A stretch of 64,000 nucleotides of DNA. Origin: Modicisalibacter coralii. GTDB lineage: Bacteria > Pseudomonadota > Gammaproteobacteria > Pseudomonadales > Halomonadaceae. The stretch is from positions 62,001 through 126,000 of the forward strand of contig NZ_QWBW01000012.1 of NCBI RefSeq assembly GCF_004117855.1, in the 5' to 3' direction. Shown here one piece after another: positions 16,391 to 25,409 of this stretch (positions are counted from its first letter, which is position 1; every line of letters starts with the position of its first letter). The notes below the pieces were generated by a model. It did not search any database. It saw only the letters and a program-made list of their open reading frames with translations, and was not told the DNA's origin. The translations under genes were made by a program, and so were the position numbers.

Positions 16391-18613
16391 TCACAGCGGC
16401 GTCAGCTTGGCGAACCCCAGCACCAGCCACTTGTTGCCCTCGTCCTCGAAGCTGACGTGGACCCGGGCCCGCTCGCCCTGGCCCTCGGCGTCGAGGATCA
16501 CGCCCTCGCCGAACAGCGGATGACTCACCCGCTGGCCCAGCGACAGGCTTGGCAGGTCGTCGCCGGCGGACACCGACTCCTGCTGCGACAGCCCGCGCGC
16601 CGGGCGCGTGGCGGTCACCGGACGCGAAACCTGACCGCGCAGGCGAACCTCCTCGAGCAGTTCCTCGGGCAGCTCGCGCAGAAAGCGCGACGGCCGCTGG
16701 AAGGTCTCCTTGCCGTGCAGCCGGCGCAGTTCGGCATGGGTCAGGTAGAGCTTGTGCATGGCACGGGTCACGCCGACATAGCAGAGCCGGCGCTCCTCCT
16801 CGAGACGTCCGGGCTCCTCCAGCGACATCTTGTGCGGGAACAGCCCCTCCTCGACCCCGGCGATGAACACCACCGGAAACTCCAGGCCCTTGGCCGAGTG
16901 CAGGGTCATCAGCTGCACGCCGTCCTCGAACTCGTCGGCCTCATGATCACCGGCGTTGAGCGCCGCCTCGGCGAGAAACGGCTCGAGGGCCGCACTGGCC
17001 TCGCCGACTTCCTGTATCGCCAGCGCCTCGCCCTGGGTGAAGGCGCGCGCGGCATTGACCAGTTCCTCGAGGTTCTCGACCCGGGCCTGGCCCTTCTCGC
17101 CCTTTTCGTTGCGGTGATGCTCGACCAGGCCGGTGACCGCGTTGACGTGCTCGATGATCTCGTGCAGCGCCATGCCCGAGGTATCGTTGTCGAGCTGATC
17201 GATCAGGTTGGCGAAGGCGCTGACGGCATTGCCGGCCCGCCCCTTCAGCGTCCCGTCGCTGACGCTGTCGTGGAGCGCCTGCCACAGCGAGACGCCGGTC
17301 TCGCGGGCGCGCACGCGCAGGATCTCCACGGTGCGCGTGCCGATGCCCCGCGCGGGCACGTTGATCACGCGTTCCAGCGAGGCGTCGTCCTCGCGGTTGA
17401 GCAGCAGGCGCAGGTAGGCCAGGGCATTCTTGATCTCCAGGCGCTCGTAGAAACGCTGGCCGCCGTAGATGCGATACGGCATGCCCTGGCGGATCAGGGT
17501 CTCCTCGATGACCCGCGACTGGGCGTTGGAGCGGTAGAGGATGGCGATCTCGCGGCGGTTGAAGCCCTCGTCGACCTTCTCCTTGATGGTGTCGACGATG
17601 AAGCGCGCCTCGTCCAGGTCGTTGAAGCCGGCATACACCGAGATCGGCTCGCCCTTGGCCCCGGCGGTCCACAGCTCCTTGCCCATGCGCCCGGCGTTGT
17701 GGCTGATCAGGGCGTTGGCGGCGTCGAGGATCGCGCTGGTCGAACGGTAATTCTGCTCGAGACGCACGGTGCGCGTGTCGGCGAACTCCTCCTCGAAGCG
17801 GCGGATGTTCTCGACCCGCGCCCCGCGCCAGCCGTAGATCGACTGGTCGTCGTCGCCGACCACGGTGAGGCCGGCACTGTCGCCGGCGAGCAGCTTGAGC
17901 CAGGCATACTGCAGGGTGTTGGTGTCCTGGAACTCGTCGACCAGCAGATGGGCGAAGCGTTCGCGATAGTGCGCCAGCAGCCGCGGGTTGTCGCGCAGCA
18001 GCTCGAGGCTGCGCAGCAGCAGTTCGCCGAAGTCGACCAGCCCGCCGCGCTCGCAGGTCAGCTGGTAGCGCTCGTAGAGTTCGACCATCTGGCCCAGATA
18101 GGCGTCGCCGTGGGTCTGCACCTGCTGCGGACGCAGGCCCTCCTCCTTGCAGCCCGAGATGAAGTACTGCACCTGACGCGGCGGATAGCGCTCGTCGTCG
18201 ATGTTGTAATCCTTGAGCAGGCGCTTGATCAGGCGCAGCTGGTCGTCGCCATCGATGATCTGGAAATGCTGCGGCAGGCGCGCATCCTGCCAGTGGGTGC
18301 GCAGCAGGCGGTGAGCGATGGAGTGGAAGGTCCCCACCCAGATGTTGCGCAGCGAGAGGCCCAGCAGCGCCTCGAGGCGGGTGCGCATCTCGCGGGCCGC
18401 CTTGTTGGTGAAGGTCACGGCGAGGATCGCGTAGGGCGAGAGCCGCTCGACCTGCATCAGCCAGGCGATGCGGTGCACCAGCACGCGGGTCTTGCCCGAG
18501 CCGGCGCCGGCCAGCACCAGCATGTTGCCCAGCGGCGCGCTCACGGCCTCGCGCTGGGCCGGATTGAGATCGTCGAGCAGCGACGAGACGTCGCCCGGTG
18601 AAACGTCGTCCAT
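16391..18613 (-). CDS. uvrD: DNA helicase II UvrD
   Basis: SF1A 3'-5' helicase acting in nucleotide-excision and mismatch repair. It has 740 residues, close to the 720 of E. coli UvrD. Motifs in order: LNPAQREAV (Q motif), AGAGSGKTRVL (Walker A, Lys41), AVTFTNKAAREM, LVDEFQDTN (Walker B), VVGDDDQSIYGWRGA, LEQNYRST, LMTLHSAKGLEFPVVFI and LCYVGVTRAM. The C-terminal tail ends with a tudor-like segment (GQRVSHPLFGEGVIL), as in other UvrD proteins. No LexA box was seen upstream. Confidence 0.95.
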   Translation of the reverse strand: MDDVSPGDVSSLLDDLNPAQREAVSAPLGNMLVLAGAGSGKTRVLVHRIAWLMQVERLSPYAILAVTFTNKAAREMRTRLEALLGLSLRNIWVGTFHSIAHRLLRTHWQDARLPQHFQIIDGDDQLRLIKRLLKDYNIDDERYPPRQVQYFISGCKEEGLRPQQVQTHGDAYLGQMVELYERYQLTCERGGLVDFGELLLRSLELLRDNPRLLAHYRERFAHLLVDEFQDTNTLQYAWLKLLAGDSAGLTVVGDDDQSIYGWRGARVENIRRFEEEFADTRTVRLEQNYRSTSAILDAANALISHNAGRMGKELWTAGAKGEPISVYAGFNDLDEARFIVDTIKEKVDEGFNRREIAILYRSNAQSRVIEETLIRQGMPYRIYGGQRFYERLEIKNALAYLRLLLNREDDASLERVINVPARGIGTRTVEILRVRARETGVSLWQALHDSVSDGTLKGRAGNAVSAFANLIDQLDNDTSGMALHEIIEHVNAVTGLVEHHRNEKGEKGQARVENLEELVNAARAFTQGEALAIQEVGEASAALEPFLAEAALNAGDHEADEFEDGVQLMTLHSAKGLEFPVVFIAGVEEGLFPHKMSLEEPGRLEEERRLCYVGVTRAMHKLYLTHAELRRLHGKETFQRPSRFLRELPEELLEEVRLRGQVSRPVTATRPARGLSQQESVSAGDDLPSLSLGQRVSHPLFGEGVILDAEGQGERARVHVSFEDEGNKWLVLGFAKLTPL

Positions 18614-18818
18614 GGAGGGTCAATCGGGTCTCGAAATGAGCGCCCAGCTTAGCATATCGCGGCCGCCACGGCGCCTGCCCGAGGGGCAGGCTCGGGCCGC
18701 TCCGGGCAACCGCGAGCGATTCGCCGCGTTGTCTCGGGCCCCCGGCCCGCGAGCCGGTTGACAGCTCAGCGGCGTCCCGCTTTCATGCGGGCTTCCCGCA
18801 CGCAGAGACACGACAGCC

Positions 18819-19901
18819 ATGCATCCATCGCTCAACCCCGTGGTCATCCCGGATTCGGTGGCCGTCTCGCGCCGGCCCAACCCCCGCAATCCGGTGGAAC
18901 CCGAGGCCATGGCACGCTTCGACGGCAAGACGCTCTTCTACGATGTCTTCGTGGATGACCAGCGTCGCCGCCTGGTCGCGATCGGCCCCCCGGCGCTGAA
19001 TCTCGCCGACTACGTCGATGCGATGACCCTGAGCATCGATGGCCGCGAGGTCGCCTTCCAGCGCCAGGAGTGGGACGAACAGCGCCTCTCGCTGCTCACC
19101 GCCGCGTTGCCGGCGGCGGCCACGCACCGCGTGACCTTCAGCTTCGCCGATTTCACGACGACCCTCGACCTCGCCGGTGACGGCGAAGCGCCGCCGCCGC
19201 GCAACGTGCTGGCCGCCATCTCCAAGAACAACCGTACGCGCTGGATCTCCGAGTGGGTCGACTTCTACCGCGCCCGCTATCCGCTGGACGCGATCTATCT
19301 CTACGACAACGGCAGCGACAACATCGACGAACTCGAAACCGTGCTCGCCGGCCGGGCACAGGTGATCCGCTGGCATTTCCCTTACGGCCCGCCCGGCAAG
19401 GTGTTCAACAAGTTCGCCCAGGCGGGCGCCCTGAATCATTGCCTGCGTCGCTTCGTCGGGCGCGGAGTGCTGTTCAACTTCGACATCGACGAGCTGCTGA
19501 TCGCCGATCCCGAGCGGATCCTGGCGGACGTGGCGCGCCAGGGGACGCTCTATTTCGACAGCTACAACGTGCCTTACGTCACCCCGGCGAGCGACGACTA
19601 CTCCTACGGCGATTTTTGCCACCGCTATGCACAGCGCAAGACCACGGCACGCAAGTTCATCTGCCGGGCCGAGGCGGTCGACGTCATCTCCCAGCACAAT
19701 ACCTGGCGCTATCGCGGGCCCCGCTTCTGGAAACGCCTCAAGCGCAACAAGCCCGACACCCGCACCAGCCGCGACGGTCACTTCCTGCACTTTCTCGGCA
19801 TCACCACCAACTGGCAACCCTGGCTCAACAAGCTCGAACCGGTCTCCCCGCAGGATCTGGTCTTCGACGACAGCCATTGCCGGGGCCGGACCGACCCCTG
19901 A
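18819..19901 (+). CDS. Glycosyltransferase, GT2/GT92-like
   Basis: A 360-residue soluble protein. The central part resembles GT92/DUF23-type glycosyltransferases: SKNNRTRWISEWVDFYRARY, then YLYDNGSDN, VIRWHFPYGPPGK and the DxD-like FNFDIDEL that would bind the nucleotide-sugar metal. The N-terminal approximately 130 residues form a separate beta-rich region. No signal peptide is visible. The ribosome site is weak; an ATG 30 codons downstream (MARFDGKTLFYDV) is possible. No surface-polysaccharide genes flank it, so donor and acceptor are unknown. Confidence 0.68.
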   Translation: MHPSLNPVVIPDSVAVSRRPNPRNPVEPEAMARFDGKTLFYDVFVDDQRRRLVAIGPPALNLADYVDAMTLSIDGREVAFQRQEWDEQRLSLLTAALPAAATHRVTFSFADFTTTLDLAGDGEAPPPRNVLAAISKNNRTRWISEWVDFYRARYPLDAIYLYDNGSDNIDELETVLAGRAQVIRWHFPYGPPGKVFNKFAQAGALNHCLRRFVGRGVLFNFDIDELLIADPERILADVARQGTLYFDSYNVPYVTPASDDYSYGDFCHRYAQRKTTARKFICRAEAVDVISQHNTWRYRGPRFWKRLKRNKPDTRTSRDGHFLHFLGITTNWQPWLNKLEPVSPQDLVFDDSHCRGRTDP

Positions 19902-19907
19902 AGCGCC

Positions 19908-20780
19908 TCACGCCGGCCCTTCTTCCTCGCCCGGCTCGGGAAAGCGAAGCGGCGTGAGGCTGCGCTTGACCGCCTTCAACTGCTCGGCGAGCCGGGGCCC
20001 GCGGGTCTTGGCCACCCCCACCGCGAGCACGTCGATGATCACCAGATGGGCGATGCGCGAGCTCATCGGGGTGTAGATCTCGGTGTCCTCGTGGACGTCG
20101 ATGTACAGCGCCAGGCTGACCTCCTCGGCCAGCGGCGAGCCGCTGGGACACAGGCCGATCACCGTGGCACCGCTCTCCCGCGCCAGACGCACGCTGTCGA
20201 CCAGCGCCCGGGTGCGCCCGGTCTGCGAGATCGCCACCACCACGTCGCCCTCCTTGAGGGTCGCCGCGGACATGTTCTGCATGTGCGGGTCGGCATAGGC
20301 CGAGGTGGAGATCTGCAGGCGGAAGAACTTGTGCTGGGCGTCGAAGGCCACCGCGCCGGACGCCCCGAACCCGTAGAACTCGACCCGGTCGGCCATGGTC
20401 AGGGCGTTGACCGCGCGGCCCAGCGCGTCGTTGTCGAGCCGGTCACGCACCGACAGCAGGGTGCCCACGGTGGAGTCGAAGATGCTGTGGGAAAACTCGG
20501 CGATGCTGTCGCTGTCGTTCATCGAGAACTGGGCGAACTGGCTGCCCGAGGCCAGCATCTGCGCCAGCTTGAGCTTGAAGTCCTGGAAGCCGTTGCAGCC
20601 CAGCGCCCGGCAGAAGCGCACCACGGTGGGCTCGCTGACCTTGGCCTCGGTGGCCAGGTCGACGATGCGCATGTGGATGACTTCGTCGGGATTGCGCAGC
20701 ACGAAGCGCGCCACCTTCTGCTCGGAGCGGCGAAAGTGCTCCATGCGACGTCTCATTTCATCGAACAGGGCACGGCTCAC
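19908..20780 (-). CDS. hexR: HexR-type transcriptional regulator (RpiR family)
   Basis: DNA-binding regulator of central carbon metabolism that responds to KDPG in Pseudomonas and Shewanella. It has 290 residues: an N-terminal RpiR helix-turn-helix (SEQKVARFVLRNPDEVIHM, KVSEPTVVRFCRALGCNGFQDFK) and a C-terminal SIS sugar-phosphate domain (EFYGFGASGAVAFDAQHKF, VVVAISQTGRTRAL). The start is GTG with GAGGAG 6 bases upstream. No zwf/edd/eda gene is adjacent, and no HexR palindrome was recognised in its own upstream region. Confidence 0.85.
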   Translation of the reverse strand: MSRALFDEMRRRMEHFRRSEQKVARFVLRNPDEVIHMRIVDLATEAKVSEPTVVRFCRALGCNGFQDFKLKLAQMLASGSQFAQFSMNDSDSIAEFSHSIFDSTVGTLLSVRDRLDNDALGRAVNALTMADRVEFYGFGASGAVAFDAQHKFFRLQISTSAYADPHMQNMSAATLKEGDVVVAISQTGRTRALVDSVRLARESGATVIGLCPSGSPLAEEVSLALYIDVHEDTEIYTPMSSRIAHLVIIDVLAVGVAKTRGPRLAEQLKAVKRSLTPLRFPEPGEEEGPA

Positions 20781-21084
20781 GGCTCGCTCCTCGTTGCGGT
20801 TGGGGTGCGGCGCTCGTCACCCGCGAGGGGCGAATCCTCCCGCAGGCCGCGACGGCGACTCCAGTATGCCCAATCTGCGTTAAAAACGGCAGCCGGGCCC
20901 TCAATGTCACGATTTTGTCAACTGGGGTATAGTAAGAAGTGACGTGTTCAGGTCTCGTTGGCAATACCGGCTGGCGACGGTCGGGCTGGACTCACGTCCA
21001 CTTGGTATTCTCGTCGCATGGTCGAATGCAGCCCGTTGCCGGCAAGGCCTGGGGGCACCTCTCGTACTGCAAGGAGAGTCGATC
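20781..21084. other. Divergent intergenic region between hexR and the small PA3496-like gene
   Basis: About 300 bp with no convincing gene. It must hold both promoters. A less GC-rich patch around 20905-20940 includes TATAGT, which could be a -10, but no well-spaced -35 was found. The only clear element is the AAGGAGAG ribosome site at 21071-21078. Confidence 0.5.
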
Positions 21085-21285
21085 ATGCGCAACGAAGAAC
21101 AGCTCGGCGCCGTCAAGAGCGAGCTCATGGATATCTTCATGACCCTCGAGGTCAACGAGCACGAGACCCGCAAGAAGACCGCCGCCGTGCGCTACCTCCG
21201 CGCCCGCCGCGGCATCGAGATGCACCGCGAGATCAAGCAGCTCGAGCGGGAGATCACCGACTACGAGGACGACGCCTTGCAGTAG
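21085..21285 (+). CDS. Small PA3496-like protein of unknown function
   Basis: A 66-residue charged, helical protein. The start is decided by AAGGAGAG 6 bases before the ATG; a longer in-frame start lacks one. The second half, RYLRARRGIEMHREIKQLER, resembles the small PA3496 family (proposed envelope-integrity proteins). There is no signal peptide or membrane segment. It is followed by a strong hairpin. Assignment is tentative; the function is unknown. Confidence 0.65.
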   Translation: MRNEEQLGAVKSELMDIFMTLEVNEHETRKKTAAVRYLRARRGIEMHREIKQLEREITDYEDDALQ

Positions 21286-21296
21286 CCCGACACACG

Positions 21297-21323
21297 GACG
21301 CCCCGGCCGATGGCCGGGGCGTC
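21297..21323. terminator. Bidirectional hairpin terminator between convergent genes
   Basis: A perfect 12-bp GC-rich stem (21297-21308 with 21312-21323) and 3-base loop lies between the small plus-strand gene and the convergent transporter gene. The flanking T-tracts are poor, so termination efficiency is uncertain. Confidence 0.6.
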
Positions 21324-21345
21324 TCGCTTCGCGCAGGCGGTCGCC

Positions 21346-22686
21346 TCACAGGCTGCCGATGAAGACCACGATCACCCCCAGCGGGGCGATGAAGCGGGTC
21401 ACCACCTGCCAGACCGCGGCACTGCCGCCGACCAGCCCCAGTTCCTCCTGAACGCTGCGCCGATCGAGGCACCAGGCGGTGAACAGGATCACCCCCAGCC
21501 CGGTCAACGGCAGCATGAACTTGCTGGTCAGGGTGTCGAGCAGGTTGAACACATCGAGCCCGAACAGCACCGGACCGCTCCAGACGTTGAACGACAGCAA
21601 CGCGGCGATGCCCAGCGCCCAGGCCGCCACGCCGGAGACGAGCGTCGCGGCGGCGCGTGACAGCGGCGTGCGCTCCTCGACGAATTCCACCACCGGCTCG
21701 AGCAGCGAGATCGCCGAGGTCAGCGCGGCGAAGGTCAGCAGCAGGAAGAACATCAGGCCGAGGATCACGCCCCCGCCCATGTTGCCGAAGGCCAGCGGCA
21801 GGGTGACGAAGATCAGCCCCGGCCCGGAGTTCAGGTCGAGCCCGTTGGCGAAGACGATGGGGAAGATCGCCAGCCCCGCGCCGAGGGCGATCACCGTGTC
21901 CATGATCACCACGGTGCGCGCGGTGCGCAGCAGGTTGACCTCCTCGCCCAGGTAGGAGCCGTAGGCCATCATGATGCCCATGCCCAGCGACAGCGTGAAG
22001 AAGGCGTGACCCAGCGCCGCCAGCACGGTGGTGCCGGTCAGCTTGCTCCAGTCGGGCTGGAACAGGTAGGCGAGCGCCTCGCCGAAATGCCCGGTGGTCA
22101 TGCCGTAGCCGATCAGCACCACCAGCAGGATCGCCAGTGCCGGCATCAGGGTGCGTACCGCCCCCTCCAGGCCCTTGGTCACGCCGCGGGCGACGATGCC
22201 GATGGTCAGCAGCATGAACACCGAGTGCCAGCCGAGGAGCCGGGCCGGATCGCCCAGCATGCCATTGAACAGCCCCCCGATGCCGTCGGCGTCCAGACCA
22301 CTGAAATCGCCGGTGACCGCGCCCAGGGTATAGGACAGCGACCAGCCGCCGATCACGCTGTAGAACGACAGGATCAGAAAGGCGCCCAGCACGCCGCTGA
22401 TGCCCACGGCCACCCAGCCGGAGCTGAGGCGGTTGGTGCGGGTCAGTTCACTCATGGTGGAGACCGGGTTCTTCTGGCCGCGCCGGCCGAGCAGCCATTC
22501 GGCGACCAGGATCGGCAACCCGATGAGCGCGATGCAGACCAGATAGACGAGCACGAAGGCCGCGCCACCGCTCTGGCCCACCATGTAGGGAAATTTCCAG
22601 ATGTTGCCGAGGCCGACCGCCGAGCCCGTCGCCGCCAGGACGAAGGCCAGCCGGGACGACCAGTGCGCATGAAGTTGTTTTGACAT
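21346..22686 (-). CDS. Sodium-dependent transporter, NSS/SNF family
   Basis: Inner-membrane sodium symporter of the neurotransmitter:sodium symporter family, 446 residues with about 11 helices. The first helix carries the diagnostic GSAVGLGNIWKFPY sodium-site motif; SLGMGIMMAYGSYL (helix 6) and LLTFAALTSAISLLEPVVEF (helix 8, with the sodium-binding Ser/Thr region) are also clear. Substrate is likely an amino acid, by homology only. It stands alone, convergent with the small gene. Confidence 0.86.
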   Translation of the reverse strand: MSKQLHAHWSSRLAFVLAATGSAVGLGNIWKFPYMVGQSGGAAFVLVYLVCIALIGLPILVAEWLLGRRGQKNPVSTMSELTRTNRLSSGWVAVGISGVLGAFLILSFYSVIGGWSLSYTLGAVTGDFSGLDADGIGGLFNGMLGDPARLLGWHSVFMLLTIGIVARGVTKGLEGAVRTLMPALAILLVVLIGYGMTTGHFGEALAYLFQPDWSKLTGTTVLAALGHAFFTLSLGMGIMMAYGSYLGEEVNLLRTARTVVIMDTVIALGAGLAIFPIVFANGLDLNSGPGLIFVTLPLAFGNMGGGVILGLMFFLLLTFAALTSAISLLEPVVEFVEERTPLSRAAATLVSGVAAWALGIAALLSFNVWSGPVLFGLDVFNLLDTLTSKFMLPLTGLGVILFTAWCLDRRSVQEELGLVGGSAAVWQVVTRFIAPLGVIVVFIGSL

Positions 22687-23059
22687 AATTCACCCTGAGT
22701 GTACGTGTCGTCATCGATCGATCGGATGCGATGACGGCTTGTCCTTGTTGGGCCACGTCCCGCGCGCCGTGGGTCGCACGACGCAGACCAGGGGCATGGC
22801 AGGATCCTTGAAACGCCAGCAGGATCACTGCCGCCGAGGCGGACCGACGACGCCGCATCGGGTGAGACGCGGCATCGCCGGCCCTGCCGGGTATTGCCGG
22901 ACAGCAGGCGCCATCGGTGGTATCGGCCGCTGCTTCCAGCAAGAAACGCCATGATGACGAAAATGACCGACAAAACTATCCGATAGCGCCGCCGTTGGCC
23001 AGCCTGCCGGGGTGGATTGACCAGGCGCCATGGCGTCGCTCGCTGGTGCTCCACCGCAC
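22687..23059. other. Intergenic region upstream of the NSS transporter
   Basis: A 373-bp stretch without a supported gene. Short open frames here lack ribosome sites and family features. On the minus strand it forms the leader of the NSS gene. A GC hairpin can form around 22852-22873 (GCCGC/GCGGC arms), but no known riboswitch core was recognised. Confidence 0.4.
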
Positions 23060-23938
23060 TCAGAACAGCGCGGCCTGGCGCTCGCCGGGGAAGGCCGGCA
23101 AATCGCCCATGGCAAGCCGCTCGTGGAGCCTTCGCGCGAGCTGCGGTGCCTGACGATTGTCCGGGGTATGCACAAACAGGAAAGGGGTTTTCCCCTGTTT
23201 TATCCACAACGTGAGCCGCTCGATCCACGGCGTGAAGCGTTCGTTGTTGAGCGCCTCGTCGAGATGCCCGATGAAGCGCACGATTGGCCTATCTCCCGTG
23301 GAGAGCACGTGTAGCGGGCGTCTGGGTTTCTCGGCCTGGGCCTTTTTCAGGCGGTGATCGTCGCCGGCCGGGGTCGCGAACAGCGGACGCACGTCGAGCA
23401 TCACCCGATCGACGTCATGAGTTATCAACAACCGGTTGAGTTGCTGTTCCGCGCTTCCCTTGTGGAAAAATTCACTGGCCCGGACCTCGACACTGCAGGG
23501 AATGTCACTGGGCCAGCGGCCGAGAACACCTTCCAGTCGCGGCAATTCGTCCTCGCCGAAGTCCCGTGGCAACTGGATCATCACCGGCCCCAATCGGGGG
23601 CCGAGCGGCGCCAGGCGCGTCAGGAAGTCGTCGAGCTCGGCATCGACACCCGTCAGGCGCTGCTCGTGGGTGAGCCGCGCCGGCAGCTTGAAGCAGAAGC
23701 GGAAGTTCTCCGGCGTCTGCCGGACCCAGTTGGCCACCGTTGCCTCGCGCGGCGCGCCGCTGTAGAAAGTGGTGTTGCCCTCGACGCAGGAGAACACCCG
23801 GGCATAGTCGCCGAGGAAGTCCTCCGATGTGGCGTGACGCGGGTAGAGACCGCCACGCCAGTCGCCATTGGCCCACATCGGCAGGCCCAGGTAGAGCGAC
23901 GGCGCACGAGGCTGGGGGGCGGCGGTTGGGGTCGACAT
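23060..23938 (-). CDS. DUF72 family protein (YecE-like)
   Basis: A 292-residue protein with a TIM-barrel-like DUF72 domain, biochemically uncharacterised. Motifs typical of the family: GLPMWANGDWRGGLYP, FLGDYARVFSCVEGNTTFY, FRFCFKLPARLTHE, and VRFIGHLDE in the C-terminal half. The start MSTPTAAP was chosen for GGGAG just upstream; the longer frame upstream is translated from an inverted-repeat element and is rejected. The transposon-like element begins 12 bp before the start codon. Confidence 0.82.
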   Translation of the reverse strand: MSTPTAAPQPRAPSLYLGLPMWANGDWRGGLYPRHATSEDFLGDYARVFSCVEGNTTFYSGAPREATVANWVRQTPENFRFCFKLPARLTHEQRLTGVDAELDDFLTRLAPLGPRLGPVMIQLPRDFGEDELPRLEGVLGRWPSDIPCSVEVRASEFFHKGSAEQQLNRLLITHDVDRVMLDVRPLFATPAGDDHRLKKAQAEKPRRPLHVLSTGDRPIVRFIGHLDEALNNERFTPWIERLTLWIKQGKTPFLFVHTPDNRQAPQLARRLHERLAMGDLPAFPGERQAALF

Positions 23939-23949
23939 GGCGCTCCCGT

Positions 23950-24098
23950 TAGGGAAACACTGCATAAATGCCTGCGCGAGCGAATCGCTTCGTTGCGTGG
24001 TACTCGAAAACTCGCCTAACTTCATGTTATGTCTCGTTTTCTGCGTTCCATGCGCCTCGCGCTTCATCTCGCTCGTCGATTTATTCAGCATTTCCTTA
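23950..24098. mobile_element. Miniature inverted-repeat element (MITE-like)
   Basis: A 149-bp AT-richer segment bounded by imperfect terminal inverted repeats: TAGGGAAACACTGCATAAAT at 23950-23969 and, on the opposite strand, TAAGGAAATGCTGAATAAAT at 24098-24079 (16 of 20 identical). Similarity continues a little inward (GCGAGCG / CGAGCG). Both ends start with TA, which would fit TA-targeting IS630/Tc1-type insertion. It encodes no transposase and lies in the divergent gap between the DUF72 gene and mltA. Confidence 0.72.
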
Positions 24099-24261
24099 GG
24101 CGGATCAGGCGGTCATGATACGCCACACGCTCCGTCGCGTCCGCTGCCCGGATTCGACCATAGCGCGCCGCGAGCGCTGCCATGAGGAGCGGCGCTTGCC
24201 TATAATCGAGCCAGCGCCGCCACGACGGCGCCTTCAAGGAACGGAAAACGAGGTGCCTTGC

Positions 24262-25395
24262 GTGATCGTCGACAGCCCGCGTCGTCATGGACGATGGTTG
24301 CCCCCCAGCGGCCGGTACTGGGCCGGCCTGATCGTGCTGCTGCTGCTCGCCGCGTGCAGCAGTCAGCGCCCCGCCCCGGAGCCGGCATCGCCGGTGGAAC
24401 AACAACTGACCCGCAAGATGCATCCGATGGGCTGGCGGGACCTGCCGGGCTGGTCACAGGAGAACGCCGTGGCGGCCTGGGGCGCCTTCCGCGACAGTTG
24501 CACCCGGCTCGCCCGGCGCGATGGCTGGGCCGCGGTGTGCCGCGATGCCGACCGGGTCGATCCGCTGGACAGCGCCGCCATCCGCCACTTCTTCGAGAAC
24601 CGCTTCAATCCCTACCTGATGGTCAACGACGACGGGACCACCACCGGCTTGATCACCGGCTACTACGAGCCGGTACTGCACGGTTCGCTGACCCGCCACG
24701 GCGAGTATCAGGTGCCGATCTATCGCCTGCCGCCGGCCTGGCAGGGTTCCCCCGGGGCAACGCGGCCCGGGCGTGCCCAGTTGCGCCGCAGCGGCGTGCT
24801 CGACGGCCACGAGCTGGTGTGGGTCACCGATCCCATCGAGGCGGCCTATCTGCAGATTCAGGGCTCGGGGCGGATCGAACTCGCCGAAGGCGGCATGCTG
24901 CGCGTCGGCTTCGCCGGCACCAACAACCAGCCGTTCCGCTCCTTTGCCCGGGCACTGATCGACAGCGGCGAGATCACGCCGGGTCAGGCGACCCTGCCGG
25001 GCATCCGCGCCTGGGCACGACGCCATCCCGGGCAGGTGGACAGCGCGCTCGACGTCAATCCCCGGGTAGTGTTCTTCCAGATCCGTGACGGCGACGACGC
25101 CACCACCCGGGGCGACGGCCCGGTCGGCGCCCTCGGCGTGCCGCTCACCTCACGACGCAGTCTCGCCGTGGACCCCTCGCACATTCCGCTGGGGGCACCG
25201 GTCTTCATGGCCACCACCCGGCCGCTGTCCAACGAGCCGATGCAGCGGCTGATGGTCGCCCAGGATACCGGCAGCGCGATCAAGGGCGCGGTGCGCGCGG
25301 ACCTGTTCTGGGGGCAGGGGGATCAGGCCGGTGAACTGGCCGGTCGCACCAAGCAGCCCGGCCAGTTGTGGGTGTTGATGCCGCGGGGTCGCTGA
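24262..25395 (+). CDS. mltA: Membrane-bound lytic murein transglycosylase A
   Basis: Outer-membrane lipoprotein that cleaves peptidoglycan glycan strands to 1,6-anhydro products. It has 377 residues from a GTG with GAGG 8 bases upstream. A lipobox LLLAAC gives lipidation just after the signal helix. The MltA core follows: GLITGYYEPVLHGS, HELVWVTDPIEAAYLQIQGS, and the C-terminal 3D domain with MVAQDTGSAIKGAVRADLF, which carries the catalytic Asp. Starts further upstream would place an implausibly long arm before the signal. It is divergent from the DUF72 gene. Confidence 0.9.
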   Translation: MIVDSPRRHGRWLPPSGRYWAGLIVLLLLAACSSQRPAPEPASPVEQQLTRKMHPMGWRDLPGWSQENAVAAWGAFRDSCTRLARRDGWAAVCRDADRVDPLDSAAIRHFFENRFNPYLMVNDDGTTTGLITGYYEPVLHGSLTRHGEYQVPIYRLPPAWQGSPGATRPGRAQLRRSGVLDGHELVWVTDPIEAAYLQIQGSGRIELAEGGMLRVGFAGTNNQPFRSFARALIDSGEITPGQATLPGIRAWARRHPGQVDSALDVNPRVVFFQIRDGDDATTRGDGPVGALGVPLTSRRSLAVDPSHIPLGAPVFMATTRPLSNEPMQRLMVAQDTGSAIKGAVRADLFWGQGDQAGELAGRTKQPGQLWVLMPRGR

Positions 25396-25409
25396 CTCAA
25401 CCGCGGCGT

